The position numbers and the translations under genes were made by a program. Below, in pieces: positions 1 to 10,298 of a DNA stretch of 64,000 nt. Source of the DNA: Strobilurus pachycystidiatus (lineage: Eukaryota > Basidiomycota > Agaricomycetes > Agaricales > Physalacriaceae). Position 1 is the stretch's first letter. Each line of letters starts with the position of its first letter. The stretch covers positions 4,030,001 through 4,094,000 of the forward strand of contig JAHLMK010000001.1 in NCBI GenBank assembly GCA_019915135.1, read 5' to 3'. A model generated the notes under the pieces. It ran no database searches, had not been told where the DNA came from, and saw nothing but the letters and a program-made list of their open reading frames with translations.

Positions 1-1521
1 GACATGATGTAAGGTTTTGTATTTTGAAGCAGCCACAGAGTAGTCAAATTACTATAAATGGTAATCAATGCAATTTTACAAAACATTCTCTAAAGGCCGT
101 ACTTAGGTTGCTCATCGCAACCTAAGCCCTAAAATCTATTATACACACTGCTTATTATTTTGACAATACACACCGAGACAGAGGCCCCGCGCGCGGGCCC
201 TTTTCTTACCGTTCTCTTCCGCTGCGCGTGCGAGAACCCAACCCTTAACCTATCCTAACCTAACCTCTAACCTACTCTAACCTTCTTCATTCAACTATAG
301 TCAGCAGTACCATAGTCTAGTGGTTATATTGGTCAATATCAAATGAAGAAGGTCAGCAGTTCAATTCTGTCTTGAGGCATTCTTTTATTTTCTTACTTCA
401 GTGGCCACTCAACTCAGTGTCAGTTGACACTCAGTGTCAACTGACGGGGGTTTGACATAGGGTTTTGAGTGTCAACTGACACACAAGAGGCAAATGCCTA
501 CAACTACAGGTGCCCTTTTCCAAGACCATTCCATAACCACTCAGCACACTAGAGACATTCCCCTTTCTGCTCAGCTGCAGCTCTCTCCCTCATTGAGTCT
601 CAAAATGTTTGCCCAAAAGATAATAGCTTCACCCAACACCATATCATTCAGCATAAGTAATACTATACGCACATATACATATTTAGCTCTCTTTTACATT
701 CTCATCAGTCACATTCCCTCTTCTCCTCACCCTCACTCTCACTCCCACTCCTTTCCAAGTGTCCCCTATGTTGTTACTGTTGGGTGTGTGAATGACAATG
801 ACAGTGTCCCCTGCCTCTGTCTTGGCAAGGGGTGCACTCTGAGCTCATTCAAGATTGAGTCGCTTGAGAATAATGTGCTTCCCTGAGTAGTCGGCACGGA
901 TGTTACAGAAGTAGCAGGAGTGGGCACAGAAGTAGCAGTAGTCATTGCATGCAGCCTCACCGCTAACCAAGGAGAACCTTGATCACATGCTGGTCCTGCT
1001 TGCCCTCAAACCCGAACGTGAGGGAGATGTGTGTGGGCTTGACAATTGGAATGAGGTTGTGTGTGAGGAGAAAGAGGACAAATGATGGGGGAGCATGGCG
1101 GAGATTGCAAGGAGGACACAGACGTGGGCAGGAAGGGCTGTGGTTGTACAGGAGAGGCTGGATGATGGACCACACTCACTCTCCTCTGAACAGAACTTGC
1201 TATTCTCAGAATTGAGCTTGCTGTCCTCTCTACGGGACCCTCCATCTGTATTAGACTTGGTGTTTGTGTCTCTGGCTCCGCCATCTTCTCATCTGTCTGC
1301 ACCAACAACCTTGACAATAAACTCAGCCTCATTCTCGAGCTCCTGCTCATCCTTCTTTCCATAACATCAATTTCAGGAGGAGATGCACTCATGTGCAAGG
1401 CAATGAACGCCACCTCAAGCGGAGTCAGCAGCAGGTGGTGGGTGTGTGTGAATGCAGGCAGATTAGCAGGTGTAGGAGATGGGCGGAGGAACGTTCCCAG
1501 CAACATCTCAAAGCCAGTACA
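1..1521. other. Gene-poor left flank
   Basis: I see no convincing gene here. Positions 238-300 hold a short run of irregular CCTAAC-type units that resembles degenerate telomeric sequence but is too imperfect to call. Open frames such as 494-886 (+) and 1006-1560 (-) are rich in Ser, Pro and low-complexity residues and lack a recognisable domain. The minus-strand frame around 1350-1480 reads a plausible protein-like segment (TPLEVAFIALHMSA), so it may be a remnant of a gene split by the LTR element that begins at 1522. Confidence 0.4.
303..376 (+). tRNA. Degenerate tRNA-like sequence
   Basis: An A-box-like stretch (TAGTCTAGTGGTTA) and a B-box-like stretch (CAGTTCAATTCTG) lie at tRNA spacing. 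The T-arm can pair by about four base pairs, but I cannot draw a seven-base-pair acceptor stem. A tRNA pseudogene or tRNA-derived repeat fits better than a working gene. No isotype is assigned. Confidence 0.3.
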
Positions 1522-2371
1522 TGTTACGACCTGATCCCGCCGTGACATGGACTCGCTCATGGGAGACTACCCCTGTAGTCAACCCATAGCTTTCCTGCGA
1601 GCGTACCACGTACATCCTCGTATTGTGCTCGACTGGTCGTACTGTACCAGTTGTAGGGTCCCTCGATGGTCGCACATCCATCTTGCCAGAGACTGTAATA
1701 TCATAGGAACCTAATCCCAAGGTACAAGGCTTGCCGCCGGACCTAGTCCCAGGTGTGGCGTCGGGGAGCCTTCTCTTGTCGGAGTCAACGACGTTGGCGG
1801 AGGTATCGAAGGGAGACATGTGAGTGAGTCCTACCACGGAGAGCTCAGAGTGCCCAACGGAGTTGTATGGGGGAAAACTGGTTAAGGACGAAGTCTGAGT
1901 AGCTAGTACAGCGCTGTCTCTGTATTCATACTAATCCCATGCTTGCTCATCGTTCCTCTTCTCGAAGCTTCTACCACATACTCCCGATGCGTCGGGAGTG
2001 GTCCGACGCTGCGGATGACGGAGATCCCGACATCCCGATGACCGCCCGACAGATCGATGGCCGCCCATTGGTTGGGAAGGCGGGTTTGGTCGGGTACCGA
2101 CTCCCGCCTGACTTACGCGGCCTAAGTATATTCCCGGGGTGTCTTACACCATGTGTGCTCGCTCCAAAGTGTATCCGGGAGGGCGGGAAGCCCGACAAGG
2201 GCGGGACTTCAGGATCCCAGCTCTGTCGCCATAAGGGATCGAACTCTCAACCCCTTAATATACCTCTCGGCATCTTCCGGTGTGGCGCTGGTTCGCGTAG
2301 TCGTGGCACCAGGACGCCAAAGTGTGACCCAGGTGGAGGGCCTTTAGTTACGGTGAGGCCACACCATAACA
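1522..2371 (-). repeat. LTR of the 4.46 kb element (left)
   Basis: This is an 850-bp terminal repeat with TGTTA...TAACA ends. It differs from the right LTR at about nine positions by eye, all transitions, mostly at CpG. The open frames inside it (for example 1939-2415) recur in the other LTR as a consequence of the repeat and are not evidence of a gene. Confidence 0.88.
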
Positions 2372-5126
2372 ATATCCCCTTTTTAAGTTTCTCGTCCCGA
2401 GAAACGAGAAAGTGATCTTCTCTATGAGCTCTACGGTCGTGTCGATGCTTTCTACAAGACTCCCCGAGTCTTGTTAGAGCTAAAGGGTAGTCGCGACAGA
2501 AGGCATGATGGCTCGGAACCTGCTACGGGAGGGCCGAGACGCGTTTTCCTCAATGACGACGCGTTTGGAAAGAATTCTGAGTAGACAGAAGTGTTTGTAT
2601 CGTAAAGACGATGTTTTTGTTGTTTGGGTCACGTGATCGATTTTGTGTGGCGTATATTTTCGATACTCGTCCTGAGATGTCCTCGAGAAGGCGCCTCTGA
2701 TCGTACAGAAATCGATTTTTTCATTGCCGCCGGCATCGGTCATGATTTCGTCGTTCGAGCTCCCCGAGCTCAGAACAATACCCGCGCCACGCGCTCGGTA
2801 CCGTAGTTGTGTCCTCTCCGGGTAATCAGGACTCCCTACGAGTCCAAAACCCCCATCTGAGTGACCGCGACCCCATATCTGCACCCCCAGATATTCATCT
2901 GAGATACAGATCCCAGGGTCTCGCGGAATGATCTGCAGAATCATTCAGCTGAGTCTATTCTCTGGACCCAGGTGCGCTTCTTGAAAGCCTATTCCTGATG
3001 TCCAAGAAGTCCCACAGATTGGGTGCGGGAACGGGCGCTTGCGCGCGCAGCTATAATGATGCTGTTCTGAGAATCACCTCTCATTCCTGCTTTCCTTTCT
3101 GCCCCAGCTATGCCGACGCTCACTCTCGCCCTTATCGCGCATCGTTTGACAGCCTCGCCGTCCGACGCCGTCCTGGTGGTCGATGAACGCGGCTTTCAAA
3201 TCTTTGCGCGCCCAACGCAGATTCCGAGCGTCGTCCTGAAGGAATGGACGCGATGTATCGTCGCCGTCGACGACGGCTTATCCAATGTGAATTTGTTGGA
3301 TCAACGCGCGGGGAGCTCGTCAGCGTGGCTAGCCCTGGTGAGTTCGAGACTCCGTTACTTCTATGCAAACAGTTTTGGTGAGTGGGATTCCGGGCGTATT
3401 TTTTTCAGTTCACCCTGCTCCGAGCCGCGCTCGTTTTCGAGCAGGAAGCTTCCTTCCATCCGCCCGTCGCTTGGCGGTTGTTGTCATTCGCCCTGCCTGA
3501 TTCCGACGCGACCTTCTGCTCACTGGCGGTCTGCGTCTGGGTTTTGTTGTCACCGAATGGTGAGTATTCCCATTTCTCAAACGTTTCCGAAATCCACAGT
3601 GTCTGACGTCTTATCGAGTGGCGGAAGTCGTTCCGGTGGACGCGATGATATCGAGCTCGGTGGACCTTCGAAGGGTCCTTCGATATTTCTGGCGTTGCTG
3701 CTCGCCGCGCAAGCTCGCAACCGCATTTTGGGCCTCGACTTTGGAGGCGGAGGAACATATTCGATGGGGCGGAGTTGTGGGGGCGGTGGAGGGTCTGAGA
3801 ATGGAGGAGTTAGATGCGTGGACGGAGGTGACGGAGGAGTGGTGGATGGGCGCGATGGATTTTATTCGGGGACCACAGGCGTGCCAATATATTTTTTGTA
3901 TTTCTTGATTTTTGCGGCACATGTATTGCTGGTCTTGACGTTCTCTCCTAATTCGAAGTGTCTGCGTTTGTCCTGAAAGCTTTTCTGTTTGTGACGCGCG
4001 CTTCTGACGCGTGTCTCTAAGTCACCGGCCCTGTTCCTGATTTGCGTGATGGTCGATTGTTCCCGGAGATATTTTGTTTGTCTAACTTTATCCTTTAGGA
4101 TCAGGCGTCCGGATGATGCGAGTGCTCGTTTCGGAGGTGTTCCTGCGGACGTGCCAATGGGTGATAGACGCTCGCCCTTTCCCGGAAGGTGGCGCAGCGT
4201 TTCATAGTGTGGGGGTGACTGTTGGCGAAGGTGGTTGTCCCTTCGACCGGCGGATCTGACTTTCCATCGCGACAGTCCTCGACTGTGTTTTCCCTTTCAA
4301 AGAGAATGGGCTACGCTTTTTGGGCTCGTAACCCGTCTTTCGGTTTTTCTTTACTACTAGTTTCCGTTTCACGTCAGGACTCTCCTCCACGAGGAGATCC
4401 ATTGTATCGTCTGGGGGTTTTATTCCTGGTTCGTGCGGAAAGGCTTCCCGTTGTCGGAATAGAGTACTGGATGTCGAAAGAGGATGAGTCTTCGATCCAA
4501 AGGTTGGGTGGAGTCCGTGGATTTTCTGATTTCCGCGCCATATAGGAGACGTAGGTGGTGCGGGGTGTTGCAAGTTTGTTTTGCGCTACATAGGTGCACG
4601 GCCCAGGGGTCTAGGGCAAGGGAAGGGGGGTGGTAGAACACCGCGAGATCTAAGCGTGGCTCAGTATAGAATGTCGGGGTTTGTATACGTCGTAGTGGCC
4701 CCCGTAGATATCTTGCCTGAAGAAGGCAGAGTCCCTGTTTTGTGTGTCGAGATAGATGTTGGGGAGTTCTCCACAGAACTTCCATACATCGTGCCATGAT
4801 GGGGATATGTCCGTTCACCAGAGACCGAAGAAGAACCCAGTCTTCTTCTAGTCCCAGCAACCTATAGACCACGTCTATGACCCATGCAGCTCTGCCCAGA
4901 AGGCTCCGGTATTGAGTAGGACCTGATCGTACTGTTGGTTTGAATTCCGCGATGTGGATGGTCAACTCCCTAAGGAGGGAGAGTACTCAATGTTTGGTTC
5001 TGCGAGCTCGTACAAGGGGAAAGATAGTGTCGGAGGTCGTGGTGATTGGAGGCGTTACCCCAACGCCGGGGGAGGGGGGAGGTTCCGATGTAGTGGTACG
5101 TGGGCAGTATGGAGACTTTGTCCTAT
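2372..5126. other. Interior of the non-autonomous LTR element
   Basis: No retroviral enzyme motif is present. On the plus strand, 3110-3976 keeps several overlapping open frames whose translations look partly protein-like, for example around 3618-3880 (SVDLRRVLRYFWRCC followed by acidic Trp-rich sequence). GT-AG-like junctions lie between them, as if a spliced host gene fragment had been captured and had decayed. On the minus strand 4202-4965 also reads open. I cannot name any product. Treat it as a carrier interior with a possible captured gene remnant. Confidence 0.45.
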
Positions 5127-5976
5127 TGTTACGACCTGATCCCGCCGTGACATGGACTCGCTCATGGGAGACTACCCCTGTAGTCAACCCATAGCTTTCC
5201 TGCGAGCGTACCACGTACATCCTTGTATTGTGCTCGACTGGTCGTACTGTACCAGTCGTAGGGTCCCTCGATGGTCGCACATCCATCTCGCCAGAGACTG
5301 TAATACCGTAGGAACCTAATCCCAAGGTACAAGGCTCGCCGCCGGACCTAGTCCCAGGTGTGGCGTCGGGGAGCCTTCTCTTGTCGGAGTCAACGACGTT
5401 GGCGGAGGTATCGAAGGGAGACATGTGGGTGAGTCCTACCACGGAGAGCTCAGAGTGCCCAACGGAGTTGTATGGGGGAAAACTGGTTAAGGACGAAGTC
5501 TGAGTAGCTAGTACAGCGCTGTCTCTGTATTCATACTAATCCCATGCTTGCTCATCGTTCCTCTTCTCGAAGCTTCTACCACATACTCCCGATGCGTCGG
5601 GAGTGGTCCGACGCTGCGGATGACGGAGATCCCGACATCCCGATGACCGCCCGACAGATCGATGGCCGCCCATTGGTTGGGAAGGCGGGTTTGGTCGGGT
5701 ACCGACTCCCGCCTGACTTACGCGGCCTAAGTATATTCCCGGGGTGTCTTACACCATGTGTGCTCGCTCCAAAGTGTATCCGGGAGGGCGGGAAGCCCGA
5801 CAAGGGCAGGACTTCAGGATCCCAGCTCTGTCGCCATAAGGGATCGAACTCTCAACCCCTTAATATACCTCTCGGCATCTTCCGGTGTGGCGCTGGTTCG
5901 CGTAGCCGTGGCACCAGGACGCCAAAGTGTGACCCAGGTGGAGGGCCTTTAGTTACGGTGAGGCCACACCATAACA
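5127..5976 (-). repeat. LTR of the 4.46 kb element (right)
   Basis: This is the 850-bp partner of the left LTR, of equal length. The target duplication GTACA follows directly at 5977-5981 and matches the five bases before the left LTR. Confidence 0.88.
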
Positions 5977-6359
5977 GTACACTGTTATCCTTGGCCTTGT
6001 TGAGCCCAGTCCTGCACCTACCTGCCTTTGAGATCAGCTGTACAAGATAGTCAAATCTGAAACCTCACATGCAGCATGTGATATTTTGCACAGAAGGGAT
6101 GTAGGTGGACGTGTTGTCATACAAGATGGTTTCAGAACACAAATGATGGAAATTGAACTCAAGATTTGAATTCTCACCCACGCAATCTTTAACAGCTACC
6201 CTCTTCTCAATATCCGCTATCCGTGGAACAATCCAGATTCCACTTCTGTGTATGCAGCCTCAACGCTGGCAACAGGAAGTGGTGTGGGAAGAAGACTTAG
6301 TGGGTGTGTTAGCAAGATCACAGTTTAACAATGGAAGAAAGAGATACCAAGAGACAAAC
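5977..6359. other. Intergenic stretch
   Basis: I see no gene, RNA or repeat in this stretch. On the minus strand it would have been continuous with the sequence at 1521 and below before the LTR element inserted. Confidence 0.4.
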
Positions 6360-8467
6360 TAAAGACCAAAAAAAACAAGAAGAAAACCCGTCTGACACTC
6401 ATCATTGAACACCACCCACCACTGACCCCCACCCCTTCTCAAGGCTGTCATTTGCAAAGTTGCAGAACAAGATGTGCCCTTTGGTACGTTTGCGGTATTC
6501 CTTGCACTGTGGACAAACAGAGCATGATCAAACATTTGAAAGGGGAAAAAAGGAGCATATAGCAAGTGAATGAAAGATTGGCATATTAGTGAGTGGATGA
6601 AAGAGAGGCCAGAGGAGTGTACAAAGGGTTGGGTAGTGCACAAAAAGGGTACAGTGAGGATTGAGAAGACAAGGGTAAGGAATGAGAAGACAAAGGTGTG
6701 TATGGAGAAAACAAGGACGGGAAGGGTTTATGCACCGGCTTCATCCACTTCTGCAACACGCAGCCCGCGCGCTGCACGCTCTCCACAAATGCATCCACGT
6801 CTCCTCTGCTCCACCTCCTAAGCCTAAGTTCTAACCCTCCTTGACCGTATTCTAATCTTCCTTCCCGCTCTTGTCCTCCTGCAGCTAACTGGGAACTCAG
6901 ATACAGACTATTCGTACTCCCCGCTCTAATACTGTCAATCCCACTACTTCCAGCACTACCCGTCCGCACCCCCGGACTACTAACTATCCAGACGACTAAC
7001 CATCCCCTGCACCCCTTTTCACATGCAGCCCTGTACGCCAGCCCCGCGGCGGCCGGGCGGTGAGTTTGAGTGCATCATGCAGTGTGTGGATGGTATTTTG
7101 GAGGTCGTGCATTTCAAAGGTTTGGGTTTCTAAAATGCGTTGGATTGCTTCGAGGGTGCGTTGGGTTGATTCGAGGGTGCGTTGGGCTGTTTGAAGGTCC
7201 TGGTGTACGGATTGAGTGGACTGGTGTTTCTGCTTGACCCAGGCGAGCTCTTTCCTCAGCCCAACTGTGTCTCCCCTGGCGTCATCCAGCTCCTCTTCGG
7301 AGCTATTCCTGCACAGCGTCTCGCTTGTTCTCAATAACTCTCTTCTTGTACAGCAGCCCATTGTTCTCTTTGAGCAATGTATTTCTCTTTGTGCTCAGTA
7401 CATCCCTCTCTGTGCTCAGCGCAACCTTTTCCCCTCTCGGCTCCCCGACCTCCTCAGCCCTCAGCGCATCCCTCTCCTCACGCATCAAACACAGCTCCTC
7501 CCTTGGGGCCCGTCCCTCCTCCACCTCCTGCTCAAACGCCGCCGGTCCCCTCCGCCTCGGCGAGATGATTCCACATGTCGCGGATGGTCTGCTGTAATGC
7601 GCTGAGTTCCGATTGGGTAGATGGGCGGTTGATTTGGGCGGCGGAGAGTTTGGCAACCGTGACATGGTGTTCAAGTTCGGCAAGCGTGGATTGATGTTCG
7701 TCCGGGTGGACACAAGCTCAGCTTGAATTGTGGCGACCACCGCCCTCCTCCCATCCCTCCCCTCCGCACCTCCTCCCTCAACAAGCAATTCTCCTCTTCC
7801 ACCCTTCTCGACTCATCCACAACCTCCTCACTCCTCCTTGTTGCACTTCCCCAACCCTCACTCATCTTCCCACCGCCCTCACCCATGCCCGCTCCACACC
7901 CCCCAGGGTTTCATCCTGGCAAGGACCTTCTGTATCCCCTCCCTCGTCTCCCTCGCCCCCCTCCCCCTCCAGCACGTGCATGAACTCCTCGACATCTTTC
8001 CTCTCCACCTCTTCCCCAGGTTCAGGTTCCCCACCCCTCCAGCCCTTTCCCTCACCCACTCCTTCCACTCCCGTACGCCAGCGGCATTGCGTGTAGTCGA
8101 TGCAGGTGCCTGAGCTCCGTGATGAGCGGGACAGTCCCCATCAGAGGCGGGATGGCCACGAGCAGCGTAGCCGTGGACGCCGACCTGCACGCCCGCCTTA
8201 AAAGAAAGAAACAGTCCGAGTCTAAACACTCACCATATCATTGAACATTGCCCACCCGCTTGTTGTAGTCTCCCTATGTGAAATCACGGAATGGGATGCG
8301 GCGTTCGCGGTGCTCTTTGCACTGTTGACAAGTGGAGTCAACAAAGCGAGTTGGGGGACTGAGGGTTGGGTAGTGGGTGATAGCGAGTCAGGAAGAGGGA
8401 CTGAGCGATTTGGGACGGGGGAACACACCTGCTCCATCCACTTGCTCAACACCCCGCCCGCCCGCGC
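6360..8467 (-). pseudogene. Decayed coiled-coil gene family, 3' part, cut by the giant element
   Basis: Read on the minus strand, this region holds two diverged copies of one gene type. The segment just below 8467 reads RAGGVLSKWMEQV. A related segment at about 6770-6700 reads QRAGCVLQKWMKPVH. Each is followed by a Cys-x2-Cys remnant in a different frame (CQQCKEHRER near 8320; CPQCKEYRKR near 6510). Between them, 7000-7900 translates to Glu/Arg/Leu-rich coiled coils with Arg-Glu-Glu repeats. No single frame spans the locus and several stops interrupt it, so it is broken. The giant retrotransposon inserted at 8467/8468, and the matching upstream piece lies at 28851-29106. The family resembles the Cys-containing coiled-coil proteins that are numerous in Agaricomycetes, but I cannot assign a function. 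Confidence 0.5.
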
Positions 8468-10298
8468 TGACACGCTTTATGCGCGCCTGAGCCTAGAAAC
8501 CGAGAATTTTGCGATTTCTAGATAAGACTCGAAGCCGAAATGCACGATACATCTAACGAGAGACCATAAGATTGCCAGTGATAATACGGAGACCTCATTA
8601 GGGCAAGAATGAGCCTCCAGGAGAAATTCATCTTCGAATATCACCATCCAAAGTGCCCACTTGATTTATCAAGTCAACATCACGTACACATTCTTAAAGA
8701 GGACTCGTCTAAGAAACGAACTCGAGTTCCAAGTAATTCGGACTCGACTTTGTCAGTGTTGTTCATAGACGATTAGAGTTCGATTAGCTCACTTCCTGCT
8801 GATGAGTAGAATGGGGTTAAGCTACAGAATGGTCTAGGTCAGCATAAATGGGGATGAAAGCCCAGTAATGTTATCACAAGATACAACTATCCCCTTGGAA
8901 TTCTAAGTCTAGAACCCACGATAGCACAAAATCGAGTAACAGCCGAGCTATTCGAAGAAGCCAATAAAGATAAAGATGATCAAGTGTTCTTCATGAATAA
9001 TCCGCAGTATGCCAAGAGTGTTAAGAATCAAGAAGCCAAGCTTCTTCAGATCTCAGGTGATTAAATCTGACCTGAAATCAGTAGAGATTGGAACAAGCAG
9101 ACAGATTGCGAACAACAAGTCAACGATCTACCATGGATCTTAGAGTGGATTCTTAAGCGAAATGAAGCTCTAGACTCAATCAGATAATCGAGACTGAATT
9201 GGTGACGCAATCTGAAGAATCCGAGTCGCAAAGAAGCATTCAGAACAATTAAGAGCCAAGAGAAGATGAACCCCATGTGATAGATTCGACCGATAGCACG
9301 CAAGGATGTTGCAATCCGAGCTTGAAATTAGTCAACGTGGATCAACTCTAGAGGGTTCGTCATGAATAAACTGGCATAATAAGGAAATGGAAGCGCCTAG
9401 ACTGGTGTCTACAGCGCGGAAATTAACTCCAAGTGGCTATTAGTTAGTAAGTTAAGATTAGTGTACAGTAGGGACCAGTTTGTATAAAAGAAGCGTCGAT
9501 ACAGTATAGTAGTTTAGTTTAGTGACCCGCAGCCACGAGCCCACAAAGCTCTACTGTAGTAATCTATCTCTGTACAAAATCGAATTCGATTTGCACGCAC
9601 CCAAAGAAACTCGAATTCGAGTCAAACCTAAGAACCAAAGAACAAACCTAACGCACTAAGAGCAAGGGTTTAGAACAAAAGTGAACTTAATCGAAGAGCA
9701 AAGTTCCTTGAATTCAACGTACTAGAGGCGGTGTTTCTGAGCATAGTATCTCCCTAGAGACACTACAGAGACTTTGCAGTCTGAGCCAGCCTTTCCCTAG
9801 AGAGGACCGTTCAGTCGCGAAAAGCGTTAACCAGCATAACCTCTTGCGAGTTCAAGTGCAATTCGAGCACGATTTGGTCTAAAACCCACGCAAAACACTC
9901 AAACTCAAAGAATAAGCTCCTACCGAGGTTATAAGAAACATACCAAGTGTGGCAGTAGACTATCGTGTTCTTGATACAACCCCTCCAGCGCGAGGATTGT
10001 GAAAGTCGCATAGTTTAAGTTCAGTCAGAGGCTTGTGTATTGTTCCCTGAAAACCAGACGATTTGTCAATCGGTCAAAATCCCTACCACCCCCTTCAAAC
10101 TCGCACTTTGTGCACACCTACGTTTCTGTTACGCAAGAACCTTGTTTTTCAAGTGTAGTGTTGTAGTAAATCAAGCTCGATTTTCTATTGCAAAACCCAA
10201 TATTCCAAAACCGCAGAAACTTTACTCTCATTCGGAGTATTAAGAGTTGTGTTGTTTGTTAGGTGTGATTCTACGCCTCTAAAATAACGTGCACATCA
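8468..10298 (+). repeat. 5' LTR of copy 1
   Basis: This is a 1831-bp LTR with TG...CA ends, and the same length is found in both complete LTR partners in the window. It contains a TATAAAAG box at 9483-9490, so the U3 part would be about 1.0 kb and R plus U5 about 0.8 kb. Several TCGA dyads lie in it (about 9579, 9609, 9859 and 10168). The short open frames in it (9061-9303, 9811-10011, 10040-10243) recur only because the LTR is repeated and have no domain. Confidence 0.92.
9483..9490 (+). promoter_or_regulatory. LTR TATA box
   Basis: TATAAAAG lies about 815 bp before the LTR end. This is the likely core promoter for the genomic RNA, with initiation expected about 25-35 bases downstream. The same site exists in the 3' LTR (near 28035), where it could drive transcription into the flanking DNA. 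Confidence 0.6.

Larger units (their letters stand above)
1522..5976 (-). mobile_element. Non-autonomous LTR retrotransposon, 4455 bp
   Basis: Two direct repeats of 850 bp (1522-2371 and 5127-5976) begin TGTTA and end TAACA. The whole unit is flanked by the direct duplication GTACA (1517-1521 and 5977-5981), so these are the two LTRs of one insertion, not two solo LTRs. The 2755-bp interior has no reverse transcriptase, integrase or protease motif. A purine-rich run just inside the left LTR on the minus strand (complement of 2372-2385) looks like a polypurine tract and suggests minus-strand orientation. I could not find a clear primer-binding site next to the other LTR. It must move, if at all, with enzymes supplied in trans. 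Confidence 0.85.

Noticed and set aside
238..300. Telomeric repeat array
   Set aside because: The CCTAAC-like units are irregular and few, and the sequence on both sides is ordinary.
1522..2371. Two independent solo LTRs at 1522 and 5127
   Set aside because: The immediate flanks of each do not form a duplication, but the outer flanks do (GTACA on both sides), so they are the ends of one element.
7728..8113. Pro/Ser-rich ORFs at 7723-8113 on the plus strand
   Set aside because: They are complements of the Glu/Arg-rich coiled-coil frames on the minus strand and low in complexity.
9061..9303. An 80-codon ORF repeated in every LTR (also 27613-27855 and 45149-45391)
   Set aside because: It is conserved only because the LTR is repeated. 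It has no domain, no good start context, and sits in U3 antisense to the element.
10289..10298. Gag starting at the GTG at 10289 within the LTR
   Set aside because: GTG is not a usual eukaryotic start. I give the open frame but regard 10739 as the first ATG and leave the upstream part unresolved.
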